Positions 8,313 to 16,271 are shown, counted from the stretch's first letter. The stretch: DNA of 49,487 nucleotides from Clostridia bacterium (GCA_017533795.1 JAFWIH010000007.1:1-49487), one strand, 5' to 3'. Notes: generated by a model not told the origin, from the sequence alone. Numbers and translations are program-made.

Positions 8313-9284
8313 TTATTCCTTAGGTTTTTCCTGCTCAGGAATAGTAGCATTTATGCTATATTCTCTGTCATTTTTTACAAGTATGAATTCGTATTCACGG
8401 CCGACAAATAGTCCTAAGGACGAACCTATGGATGCTAAATCTATGTAATTATATGTGCTACCAATAGCCTTACCACTACCAGTCTCAAATGCAACTGATT
8501 GTCTTGTTCCATTAATAACAACATAGGCATTATCAAATGTTGTTCTTCCATTATTAAATGCTATACCACTACTTATTAGATAAATGTAATTCTCACTCAC
8601 CTCAGGATGATGAGGGTCTACATATTTATATGAATAGGTATATTCTTTGCCATCTTTTATTAAAATGATATCATAGTCTCCTTCATAATTGTATAAAGGA
8701 CTTGATGAATCAATAAAAGAAATAGCTAACGCACTTAAGGAATTGTCTTCAAACTCAAGAGTTCTTATCTCAGAACTAATATTTATTCTATTTCCATTTT
8801 TTAATACATATGCTTCTGAAAATGTAGTTAGAACCGTAGGATCTGGATTGTCAACATCAAACGACATTCCTGACTCTACTAGATAAGCTCCAATCCCAGA
8901 AGTTTCTATATCAACATAAACATAATATTCATCTTCATTTTCTCCTCTAACAGTAACCTTACCGCTACTATTAATTGAAAAAGAATATCCTTTGTATGTC
9001 CCTGTAACAGAGTCTCCGTTTGCTATTGCTCCTTCTATTTTTGCTGCTACTTCACTTGCAACATATCCATTTTGTTCTGTCATGCTTTCCATTACAATTA
9101 GTTGTAATTCTTCTTGTATCTGTGCTTTGTTTTGTGAATTTCTAGCTTCTGATGAACGACTTAATAGTCCATTTTCTCCTGTTAAGCTTGCTATTGTTAT
9201 TCCTGTTAGGATTAATAGTACAATAATTGTAATTACTAGTGCAATCAAAGTAATACCTTTGTTTTCTCTTATGTTCTTTTTCAT
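8313..9284 (-). CDS. Prepilin-like surface protein with duplicated C-terminal beta domain
   Basis: 323-aa protein. The N-terminus MKKNIRENKG/ITLIALVIT is a prepilin-type leader plus hydrophobic helix; cleavage is expected after Gly10. The usual Glu at mature position 5 is Ala. A helical stalk (to about residue 110) contains TEQNGYVASEVAAKI, which is almost identical in the gene at 48471. The rest holds two related beta-rich units: TTFSEAYVLKNGNRINIS...YDIILIKDGKEYTYS and TTFDNAYVVINGTRQSVA...YEFILVKNDREYSIN. I chose ATG 9284 because GGAG lies 8 nt upstream; ATG 9302 lies before that site. The function of the tip is unknown. Confidence 0.8.
   Translation of the reverse strand: MKKNIRENKGITLIALVITIIVLLILTGITIASLTGENGLLSRSSEARNSQNKAQIQEELQLIVMESMTEQNGYVASEVAAKIEGAIANGDSVTGTYKGYSFSINSSGKVTVRGENEDEYYVYVDIETSGIGAYLVESGMSFDVDNPDPTVLTTFSEAYVLKNGNRINISSEIRTLEFEDNSLSALAISFIDSSSPLYNYEGDYDIILIKDGKEYTYSYKYVDPHHPEVSENYIYLISSGIAFNNGRTTFDNAYVVINGTRQSVAFETGSGKAIGSTYNYIDLASIGSSLGLFVGREYEFILVKNDREYSINATIPEQEKPKE
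9046..9092 (-). repeat. Near-identical coding repeat, copy 1 (pairs with 49441-49487)
   Basis: 47 nt that match 49441-49487 at 46 positions, including silent sites. They code for the MESMTEQNGYVASEVAA part of two prepilin-like proteins 40 kb apart. Identity at this level points to recent duplication or gene conversion. Confidence 0.9.
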
Positions 9285-9382
9285 AGGTGAATCTCCTCTC
9301 ATTTGTATTCTGTATTATTTTATCATATATTTGCTTTGTGAATAAAAACTCTAATTTGATATATTCTTACTGTACCAGAGAG

Positions 9383-9443
9383 TTTATAGTTTTATCATAT
9401 TTTCTTTACATTTTCTTTACGCTTTTATGACATTTTTGTTACA
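9383..9443 (-). promoter_or_regulatory. 11-bp-phased operator array upstream of prepilin-like gene 1
   Basis: On the minus strand six hexamers recur every 11 bp: TGTAAC, TGTCAT, CGTAAA, TGTAAA, TATGAT, TATAAA, with A-rich 5-nt spacers. TGTWAH-N5-TGTWAH is the published WalR (YycF) consensus, and 11-bp direct repeats are typical of OmpR/PhoB-type regulators. The TGTAAA unit lies about 120 bp before the start. The array begins at the stop of the RhuM-Fic gene. The regulator is not in the window. Confidence 0.55.
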
Positions 9444-9444
9444 T

Positions 9445-10413
9445 TTATTCTGTATCTAAAAAATTCATGACTAAGCTAATAATTAATTCTTTTTCTTTTG
9501 GGTTCGATTCAGCAATTAATAAGGTTAAAGCTGTTAATGTGTTGTTATCTATTGTTTGTTTTCCATTTTTATATAAAATACCATAAAAGTTTAAAAAGTA
9601 AATAAATAATGTTGCAGCAATTCTTTTATTCCCATCAGTAAATACATGGTTTTTTATTACTAAATATAAAAAGTTTGCACCTTTTTCTTCTATACTTTTA
9701 TATAAATCTTGTCCTGCAAAACTTTGATATACATTATTTATTATTGACTCTAAGCCTTTATCTCTTTCCACTGCAAATAAGCTGCTTTCTTCATTAAATC
9801 TTAGTTTATTTATTATCTCAATACAATTGCTATATTCAATTCTTCTTTCATCTGTATTTCCTTTTGTTTTCTTTAGTGTTCTATGGTCATAATCATCTAA
9901 TAAATCTAATGCTTTAGAATAATTTCCTATTACTTTTAGTATTCCTTTTGCATCTGTATCTTCTAGTCTTTCATCCATTCTATTGGCAATATCTATTAAT
10001 TGTACAGTTTTTTCTAAATATTCTAATCGTTTTTGATTTACTGCATAACCTTTTAACATATAATCTTTCAAGATTTTATTTGCCCATTTTCTAAAAACTA
10101 CACCATTTTGTGATTTTACACGATATCCTACACTTATAATCATATCTAAGTTATAAAAATCCACTAAATGTGTTTGTGTTTTCCCCTCAATAGCACCGTG
10201 TTGAGTGGTTGTTGCAAATTTTGCATTTACCACTTCATCTTTTAGTTCTTCACTTAGTGCATTTTTTATATGTCTAGATATTACAGATTTATCTCTTTTA
10301 AATAACTTTGACATTTGTTCCAAGTTTAACCACACAGTTTCATCTTTTAGGTTCACCTCCAATTTTACACCTTGATTTTCAAATAAAATAATTTCATTGT
10401 TTTTTGTTTCCAT
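9445..10413 (-). CDS. RhuM-family protein with C-terminal Fic/Doc domain
   Basis: 322 aa. Residues 1 to about 140 match the RhuM (virulence) family: VWLNLEQMSKLFKRDKSVIS, FATTTQHGAIEGKTQTHLVD, GYRVKSQNGVVFRKWANKIL. A C-terminal Fic/Doc domain follows, with core motif H256-VFTDGNKR-I (catalytic His256, Asp260, Arg264 region intact). Fic/Doc proteins usually AMPylate or phosphorylate a target; the RhuM domain is of uncertain function and probably binds DNA or a partner. The gene is monocistronic and no antitoxin gene is adjacent. Accessory or mobile-origin character is likely. Confidence 0.85.
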   Translation of the reverse strand: METKNNEIILFENQGVKLEVNLKDETVWLNLEQMSKLFKRDKSVISRHIKNALSEELKDEVVNAKFATTTQHGAIEGKTQTHLVDFYNLDMIISVGYRVKSQNGVVFRKWANKILKDYMLKGYAVNQKRLEYLEKTVQLIDIANRMDERLEDTDAKGILKVIGNYSKALDLLDDYDHRTLKKTKGNTDERRIEYSNCIEIINKLRFNEESSLFAVERDKGLESIINNVYQSFAGQDLYKSIEEKGANFLYLVIKNHVFTDGNKRIAATLFIYFLNFYGILYKNGKQTIDNNTLTALTLLIAESNPKEKELIISLVMNFLDTE

Positions 10414-10646
10414 TTTAATATTCCTCCTTTAATTTTGGGTACAGGAAATAAAGCTGTCCTGTTTTTACAGCATGATTAATAAAAAGGCTTCACCTCCATA
10501 TCACATAATATTTTTTAGATTTTAGTATTTGAGCTAACTTTTGAAAAAAGTTTAACCGACTCACAACTAAATAAAGAAATAATAATTAGGTCTACCTAGG
10601 CAGTATTGTTAAAAATTAACTGTATGGTAAATATAGCAAAATAAAA
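10414..10646 (-). promoter_or_regulatory. Long leader of the RhuM-Fic gene
   Basis: About 230 nt without a gene. It holds GGAGG 8-9 nt before the RhuM-Fic ATG, a short inverted repeat (ACAGGA ... TCCTGT, near 10441-10463), and a possible 7-codon upstream reading frame (ATG GAG GTG AAG CCT TTT TAT TAA, MEVKPFY) near 10480-10503. No clear promoter could be assigned. Confidence 0.3.
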
Positions 10647-10677
10647 AAATAATTGCAATAGTTTTTTGCAATTATTT
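10647..10677 (-). terminator. Rho-independent terminator of fmt
   Basis: 12-bp perfect inverted repeat (AAATAATTGCAA / TTGCAATTATTT) with a 7-nt loop, 8 nt below the fmt stop, followed on the minus strand by a T-run. Confidence 0.85.
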
Positions 10678-10684
10678 CCATTTT

Positions 10685-11641
10685 CTATTCAAATACACTA
10701 AATTCTTCTATCGCTTTTCCTCTTAAAAAATCTTGTATATTCATTCTTTTAGCATTCTCGCCTTGAATTTCTAATACCTTTAACACTCCATCTTTTGCCT
10801 TTATAAACAGCCCATCCTTTGGGTTAGATACAATTACTGTTCCGCTTCTTAATGCCTCTATATTATCAGCCATTACTTCTTCTTTGTTAGTAACATCCAC
10901 TTTCCAAAATTTAAACTTTTTATTGTTTAGCATTGCATATGCACCCATTATTGGATTTAAGCCTCTTACTAAATTTTTTATCTGATTTACTGTTTGTTCT
11001 TCCCAATTAATCTTTGCTATAGATTTATCAAGCATTGGAGCAATTGTAAAATTATCTCCTTGTTTTTCACGTGGTGCTGTTCCTTTTTCTATGTGTTCTA
11101 AAGTTTCTACAAGTAAATTTGCTCCTATTTTAGAAAGTTTTTCCCATAATTCACCTGTAGTTTCGTCTTCACCAATTTCTACCTCTTGTTTTAATATCAT
11201 GTCTCCTGTGTCCATACCTTCGTCCATATACATTGTTGTAACTCCTGTTGTTTTATCTCCGTTAAGTACTGCCCATTGTATTGGCGCTGCTCCTCTATAC
11301 TTTGGTAATAGTGATCCATGTACATTTATGCATCCTTTGCCTGGAATTTCTAGAAGCTCTTTAGGTAGTATCTTTCCGTATGCTACAACACATATAACAT
11401 CAGGATTAATTTGCTTTATCATTTCTATAAATTCTGTATTATTTCTTATTTTGTCTGGCTGTGCTATTTTTAACCCTTTTTCTAATGCATATTCTTTTAC
11501 AGGTGAAGCAATCATTTTCATTCCCCTACCTTTAGGTCTGTCAGGATTTGTAACTACTAATTGTATATCATACCCTGCATTATATATTGCTTTTAATGAT
11601 TCTGCAGCAAAGTCTGGTGTACCCATGAACACTATTTTCAT
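10685..11641 (-). CDS. fmt: Methionyl-tRNA formyltransferase
   Basis: Formylates initiator Met-tRNA with 10-formyl-THF. It shows VFMGTPDFAAESL at the N-terminus, the catalytic region NVHGSLLPKYRGAAPIQWAV, then MDTGDMIL, and a C-terminal OB-like tRNA-binding domain. Length 318 aa is usual. I start at ATG 11641: AGGA lies 9 nt upstream, whereas ATG 11650 abuts it directly. It follows def by 15 nt; the def-fmt pair is conserved across bacteria. Confidence 0.96.
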   Translation of the reverse strand: MKIVFMGTPDFAAESLKAIYNAGYDIQLVVTNPDRPKGRGMKMIASPVKEYALEKGLKIAQPDKIRNNTEFIEMIKQINPDVICVVAYGKILPKELLEIPGKGCINVHGSLLPKYRGAAPIQWAVLNGDKTTGVTTMYMDEGMDTGDMILKQEVEIGEDETTGELWEKLSKIGANLLVETLEHIEKGTAPREKQGDNFTIAPMLDKSIAKINWEEQTVNQIKNLVRGLNPIMGAYAMLNNKKFKFWKVDVTNKEEVMADNIEALRSGTVIVSNPKDGLFIKAKDGVLKVLEIQGENAKRMNIQDFLRGKAIEEFSVFE

Positions 11642-11656
11642 AAAATTCATTCCTTC

Positions 11657-12148
11657 CTACATATTCTTATTACTGTCATCTGGTGTAACATATTCAAGAG
11701 TTCCTGGTATAATCTTATCAATAAATACCTCACCATTTAGGTGGTCTACTTCATGTGAAATAGCCTGTGCTAAAAGTTCCTTTGCTTTTAGTTTAATTCT
11801 TTTACCATTTCTATCTGTGTACTCAACTATAACTTCAGCAGGTCTAATTATTTTTGCAAATTGGTTTGGAAAACTTAAGCAACCTTCTTCTACTTCTTGC
11901 TCACCTTTTTCTTTTAAAATCACAGGATTAATCATAGCAATTGGTCCCTTATCATCATATAGGTCAATAACTAATAATCTTTTTAAAATTCCAACCTGCA
12001 CTGCTGCTAAGCCTACGCCGTTATACTCATGCATTGTATCTATCATGTCATCTATTAAAACTTGTAATCTTTCATCAATTTTTTCTACTTCTCTGGATTT
12101 TTTCTTTAATATTTCATCTCCAGATTCACGTATTTCTCTTATAGCCAT
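11657..12148 (-). CDS. def: Peptide deformylase
   Basis: Metalloenzyme that removes the N-formyl group from nascent proteins. All three motifs are intact: GVGLAAVQVG (motif 1, GxGLAAxQ), EEGCLSFP (metal-ligand Cys), and HEVDHLNG (HExxH metal ligands and catalytic Glu, here HEVDH). 163 aa, type I. The ribosome site is AAGGAG. It lies next to fmt, its functional partner. Confidence 0.96.
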   Translation of the reverse strand: MAIREIRESGDEILKKKSREVEKIDERLQVLIDDMIDTMHEYNGVGLAAVQVGILKRLLVIDLYDDKGPIAMINPVILKEKGEQEVEEGCLSFPNQFAKIIRPAEVIVEYTDRNGKRIKLKAKELLAQAISHEVDHLNGEVFIDKIIPGTLEYVTPDDSNKNM

Positions 12149-12172
12149 TTTAATCCTGCTCCTTTCCTTTTA

Positions 12173-12865
12173 TTATAGTTCTATTTCATTATTCTCTTTT
12201 TTTAGAATGTTAATTTTTGTTTCTCCTCCTAAATTATCTTGTACCATATTGGCTAATTCTTGTAATGCATTATCTAAATCGCTATTATCTGCTATAACAC
12301 TTTCAATAACTAATACACAGTTTTTTGTGTTTTCTGTTAATTTTGTTATGTCTGATTCTCTATAATTAAAGTTTCTGCACATAACTGTGTTTCCAGATTT
12401 ATATACTATTTCTCCTTCATTTGGGTGTTCTTCTTCTGTAGAACCAAGGCATATAAAGCTTTCTGTTCCATTTGCATATGTAAGTTCTATATCGTCACTA
12501 ATTGTATCTATGTCTTCTCCTCCACATGGTACTTCATATTTTAAAGAAAGCATATTATATATATCAACTATTGGATTAATACTTGGTATATCATGTCCAT
12601 TTAATAATCTTCTAATTAATGCTTCTATTGAAGAACGGCTTTTCTTTTCTCCAAAACTTTTATATATGTCCCTCCATCTTCTTATAACTGGATAATTTGC
12701 AAGTTCCACATCTGCAAATTTATCTTTTATGTGCGCTTTTACGTTTTCAGTATCCACAGAAATATCATTTTTTAGTTTTGTATTATCTATGTTTTTACAT
12801 GTAATAACCCCTATTTTTAATCCTTCATATTCATCAAATAATTTTTCATTTACTTTAAACTTCAT
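12173..12865 (-). CDS. B3/B4 tRNA-binding-domain protein
   Basis: 230 aa, related to the B3/B4 editing domain of phenylalanyl-tRNA synthetase beta (PF03483): RRWRDIYKSFGEKKSRSSIEALIRRLL, here in two parts (RRWRDIYKSFG and SSIEALIRRLL), then INPIVDIYNMLSLKYEVPCGGED. Free-standing homologues are suspected of clearing mischarged tRNA, but this is not proven for this protein. It is inserted between priA and def, where Bacillus has no such gene. Confidence 0.8.
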   Translation of the reverse strand: MKFKVNEKLFDEYEGLKIGVITCKNIDNTKLKNDISVDTENVKAHIKDKFADVELANYPVIRRWRDIYKSFGEKKSRSSIEALIRRLLNGHDIPSINPIVDIYNMLSLKYEVPCGGEDIDTISDDIELTYANGTESFICLGSTEEEHPNEGEIVYKSGNTVMCRNFNYRESDITKLTENTKNCVLVIESVIADNSDLDNALQELANMVQDNLGGETKINILKKENNEIEL

Positions 12866-12881
12866 AATTAATTCTTCCTTT

Positions 12882-15116
12882 CTATATCATATTATTGGGA
12901 TTAACATCTATTGAAATTCTTGTTGTTTTTAAATTCATGTCAGTGACTTGCTTTATAACCTCATTAAATGCTTTATTTGATTCTTTAGTCATATTGCCTT
13001 TAACAATTATTCGCCATCTATATCTATTTTGAATTTTTTCTATTGGTGATGGCATTGGTACAAAGACTTTAAAATTTTCGTTATTAAGTCTTTGTTGTAA
13101 ATATTCATACACAAAGTTGCTGGTTTTTTTTATTTCTTCTTCGTGCAAACTATTAAACCCGATTACTATTATATCGCAAAATGGAGGATATTTCAACTGT
13201 GCTCGTAGTAATATTTCTGTATTATAAAACAAATCATAATCTTGTTTTTTTGCATGTTCTATACTAAAACTTTCAGGGTTATATGTTTGTATTATAACTT
13301 TTCCTTCTAACTTTTCTCTTCCTGCTCTTCCGGCAACTTGTGTAAGTATTTGAAAGGTCCTTTCATTTGCTCTATAGTCATCTATGTTTAAACTACTATC
13401 TGCTGCAATTACCCCAACTAAAGTTACATTTGGAAAATGATGTCCTTTAACAACCATCTGCGTTCCAATTAAAATGTCTATATTCTCATCTTTAAACTTA
13501 TTTAATATTTCTTCATGTGAGTTTTTCTTACTAACAGTATCTATGTCCATTCTTATTGTGCTTGCATTTGGAAACATCTTGTTGATTTCTTGTTCTAGTT
13601 TTTGCGTACCTGTTCCAAAGTATCTTATTTTTTTGCTATGACACTCAGGACAAATAGTAACAAGATTTTCTTCATGTCCGCAATAGTGGCATTTTAGCTT
13701 GTTTTGATATTTATGATATGTTAAGCTTATATCACAATTTGGGCATTTAACAACATGTCCGCAATCTCTACACATAATAAATGTCGAATACCCTCTTCTA
13801 TTTAAGAATAGTATTGTTTGGTGTTTCTTTTTTAAGTTTTCTTCAATTAGGGAATGTAGTTCCATGCTTAGCATTGTTCTATTTCCATGTGCCAATTCTT
13901 GTTTTAAATCTATCACTTTTACAGTCGGAAGTTTCGAATCATTTGCTCTTTTAGTAAGTTTTAATAAAGTTATTTCTTTTTGTTGTGTTTTATAATACGT
14001 ATTTATGTCTGGTGTTGCACTACCTAAGACCAATGGTATGTTTTCTTGTTTTGCAATTTTCTTAGCAATTTCTTTTGCATTATACTTTGGAGTCATTTCA
14101 GATTTATAAGAACTGTCGTGTTCCTCATCAATTATAATTATTCCTATATTATTAGTAGGAGCAAATATTGCAGATCTTGCGCCTATAACAATCTTAGCCC
14201 TCCCAGAAGCTATTTTGTTCCATTCGTCATATCTTTCTCCTATTGAAAGTTTACTATGCAAAACTGCAATTGAGTTTTTTCCAAATCGTGCAATAAACCT
14301 GTCTAACATCTGTGGTGTAAGAGATATTTCTGGCACTAAAACAACAGCCGTTTTATTATTTTCAAGTGTTTTTTCTATTAATTGTAAATAAACTTCTGTT
14401 TTTCCAGAGCCTGTTACGCCATATAACAAAAACTGCTCGTACTTATTGTTTTCTAATGCTTCAACAACTTTATTATATGCACTATTTTGTTCTTGTGTTA
14501 GTTTTAATTTATTCGTATGTTCTATTTCTTTATGTAATAGTGGATCTCTATCAATTTTCTTTTGAGTAATTTCTATATACTCGTTTTTTTCTAGAGTCTT
14601 TACAATCCCCCTTGTATAGCCTGTAAACATTTCTATTTCTGGAATTGTACAACCTGGATTATCCTGTATAAATTTTAATACCTTCTTTTGCTTTTCTGAT
14701 TTTATTTTTCCTGTTTCTATTTCAAAAAGTAAAGTTTCATCATCTATTTTTAAATATACACAATTAATTTTTTTATCATGAATTCTACTACTTTCATTTT
14801 TTCTTTTAGAACCAGGTGCTTGCATTAGTTTAATACAATCAGACACATTACAAAAGTATCTTTTTGCCATCCACTTAGCTAATTCTATCTGTTTATCTGA
14901 CAAATTATTCTTTACATTTACAATATCCTTAATTTCATAATTTGATGATTCTTTAAATCCAACTACATATGCTTCTTGAAGTTTCTTAGACTTACCAAAA
15001 GGAACTAATACTTCACTTCCTATAAGTATTAGTTCTTCAAACTCTTTTGGCACATTATAGTCAAAAGTTCTATTTAGTTTTTTTGCTGAGCGATTAATTA
15101 TTACTTCTGCAATCAT
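12882..15116 (-). CDS. priA: Primosomal replication protein N' (PriA helicase)
   Basis: 3'-to-5' DNA helicase that restarts stalled replication forks. 744 aa from ATG 15116, chosen because AAGGAG is 5 nt upstream and the sequence MIAEVIINRSAKKLNRTFDY matches PriA N-termini; a reading extended to 15182 would run through a REP-like hairpin. Walker A is GVTGSGKTEVY, Walker B IIDEEHD. The zinc-binding region has eight Cys in CRDCGHVVKCPNCD and CHYCGHEENLVTICPECH. The helicase C-terminal region shows GTQMVVKGHHFPNV and QVAGRAGR. Confidence 0.96.
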   Translation of the reverse strand: MIAEVIINRSAKKLNRTFDYNVPKEFEELILIGSEVLVPFGKSKKLQEAYVVGFKESSNYEIKDIVNVKNNLSDKQIELAKWMAKRYFCNVSDCIKLMQAPGSKRKNESSRIHDKKINCVYLKIDDETLLFEIETGKIKSEKQKKVLKFIQDNPGCTIPEIEMFTGYTRGIVKTLEKNEYIEITQKKIDRDPLLHKEIEHTNKLKLTQEQNSAYNKVVEALENNKYEQFLLYGVTGSGKTEVYLQLIEKTLENNKTAVVLVPEISLTPQMLDRFIARFGKNSIAVLHSKLSIGERYDEWNKIASGRAKIVIGARSAIFAPTNNIGIIIIDEEHDSSYKSEMTPKYNAKEIAKKIAKQENIPLVLGSATPDINTYYKTQQKEITLLKLTKRANDSKLPTVKVIDLKQELAHGNRTMLSMELHSLIEENLKKKHQTILFLNRRGYSTFIMCRDCGHVVKCPNCDISLTYHKYQNKLKCHYCGHEENLVTICPECHSKKIRYFGTGTQKLEQEINKMFPNASTIRMDIDTVSKKNSHEEILNKFKDENIDILIGTQMVVKGHHFPNVTLVGVIAADSSLNIDDYRANERTFQILTQVAGRAGREKLEGKVIIQTYNPESFSIEHAKKQDYDLFYNTEILLRAQLKYPPFCDIIVIGFNSLHEEEIKKTSNFVYEYLQQRLNNENFKVFVPMPSPIEKIQNRYRWRIIVKGNMTKESNKAFNEVIKQVTDMNLKTTRISIDVNPNNMI

Positions 15117-15128
15117 TTTTTCTCCTTG

Positions 15129-15162
15129 TTCAACCAACGGGGACGGGTTCGTTTTGGTTGAA
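15129..15162. repeat. REP-like palindrome with GGGACGG core
   Basis: A perfect 9-bp inverted repeat, TTCAACCAA (15129-15137) and TTGGTTGAA (15154-15162), encloses a 16-nt GC-rich loop containing GGGGACGGG. It resembles the two units at 34229-34293 in layout and loop core. It lies between the CMP-kinase-like gene and the priA ribosome site, and is strikingly GC-rich compared with its surroundings. Confidence 0.6.
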
Positions 15163-15198
15163 CCTCTTGGTCGAAAAGCCATCCCTGTTGGCAGCTTT

Positions 15199-15759
15199 TT
15201 AATCTTCTAACCACTTAAAATATCCATTTTTTATTCTGTCTGCAACTTCAATAGGTGTAAGATTTGTTGTATCTATAACTACATCATAATTAGACATATC
15301 ATCTTTTCTAACATGGTATAAATTCCAGTATCTCATATTTTCAAGTTTATATCTTTTTTCTATATCTGCTTTCTGTTCTTCAATTGTTGCAAAGTTTTCT
15401 GAACTTTTTCTATTTAAATCATTAAATGCACGGCGTGCAGATTCATCCAAATCGACCTTTAAATACACTTTATAAGATTCTGGTACAGCATACCATCCTA
15501 GTCTAGCATCAATTATAAAATTGTCATGACTGCTGGCATAATCTCCTGCACTTTTTTCTATTGCAATATCTATTTCCGGATGACTTTCAACATACTTATT
15601 AAAGCTTGTTACATCCATTCCATGCTTTCTAGCTAAACTTCTGAAATACTCACCATTTTTATATATTCCATAGTTTAGATCTTCGCTTAATATTTTAGAA
15701 ACGGTTCCTTTTCCGCTTGCTAAGTCTCCACATATAGATATTATATGTCTTTTTTCCAT
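15199..15759 (-). CDS. Cytidylate-kinase-like P-loop kinase
   Basis: About 186 aa. Walker A is GDLASGKGTV (after IISIC), followed by GEYFRSLARKHGMDVTSFNKYVESHPEID, quoted here as GEYFRSLARKHGM and FNKYVESHPEID, which resembles the archaeal-type CMP kinase lineage (PF13189 family). A DARLGW motif and R/E-rich lid follow. Start 15759 directly follows the rpoZ stop (TAAAATG) and has GAGG 9 nt upstream; ATG 15774 lies inside rpoZ. It likely phosphorylates a nucleoside monophosphate; the substrate is uncertain. Guanylate kinase, which usually sits in this neighbourhood, is absent. Confidence 0.8.
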   Translation of the reverse strand: MEKRHIISICGDLASGKGTVSKILSEDLNYGIYKNGEYFRSLARKHGMDVTSFNKYVESHPEIDIAIEKSAGDYASSHDNFIIDARLGWYAVPESYKVYLKVDLDESARRAFNDLNRKSSENFATIEEQKADIEKRYKLENMRYWNLYHVRKDDMSNYDVVIDTTNLTPIEVADRIKNGYFKWLED

Positions 15760-15760
15760 T

Positions 15761-15997
15761 TTATTCTTCCTCATCTTTAGCTTCTATTTTTACTTTTCCT
15801 TCTGCTATTTCTTCTGCTGCTGTTGTTACTGCTGATTCATCCATTTTTTTGTCTTTACTAGAAGATTCCTTTTCTAATTTCTTTTCTGCATTTCTTTGGT
15901 CTACTATTTGTCTTGCTCTTTTAGATGTCGCTATAACTAATTCATAGCGATTTGTAGCTTTTTTTAATAATTCTGTTACACTTGGTTTTACCATCAT
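15761..15997 (-). CDS. rpoZ: RNA polymerase omega subunit
   Basis: Small subunit that assists RNA polymerase assembly. The conserved core is KPSVTELLKKATNRYELVIA then SKRARQIVDQR. The tail is Lys/Glu rich. Start 15997 (ATGATG) has GGAGG 9 nt upstream. It lies 22 nt after remA, within the yicC-remA-rpoZ-priA cluster. Confidence 0.93.
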   Translation of the reverse strand: MMVKPSVTELLKKATNRYELVIATSKRARQIVDQRNAEKKLEKESSSKDKKMDESAVTTAAEEIAEGKVKIEAKDEEE

Positions 15998-16019
15998 TTT
16001 TACATTCCTCCTATTTTTT

Positions 16020-16271
16020 TTATTCTTCAGAACTAATATTTTTGTCCATTCTAGCTGCAACAGTTTCTGGCTGTACAGCAGATAAAATAATATGTCCTGA
16101 ATCCATTATTAAAACTGCTCTAGTGCGTCTTCCATATGTAGCATCAACAGCTGTTTTATTATCTTTTGCTTCTTGAACCATTCTTTTAATAGGTGCTGAA
16201 TCTGGGCTTACAATTGATATAACTCTTTCACTATTCACTATGTTTCCATAACCTATATTTACTAATTGCAT
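16020..16271 (-). CDS. remA: RemA-type DNA-binding regulator (DUF370)
   Basis: 83-aa protein of the RemA/YlzA family; in Bacillus RemA activates biofilm-matrix and osmoprotection genes. [35 protein letters not shown], and [20 protein letters not shown] are diagnostic. Start 16271 has GGAG 9 nt upstream; ATG 16278-16280 abuts the ribosome site. The yicC-remA-rpoZ order is as in Bacillus except that gmk is missing. Confidence 0.92.
   Translation of the reverse strand: MQLVNIGYGNIVNSERVISIVSPDSAPIKRMVQEAKDNKTAVDATYGRRTRAVLIMDSGHIILSAVQPETVAARMDKNISSEE

Noticed and set aside
11091..12365. Long plus-strand open frame (424 codons) opposite fmt and def
   Set aside because: It lies fully antisense to three well-identified genes, has a Ser/Phe/Ile-rich composition typical of reversed AT-rich coding sequence, and no ribosome site.
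15117..15182. N-terminal extension of PriA (MAFRPRGSTKTNPSPLVEQ...)
   Set aside because: The extra residues come from the REP-like hairpin; the true start 15116 has AAGGAG at 5 nt and matches the family N-terminus.
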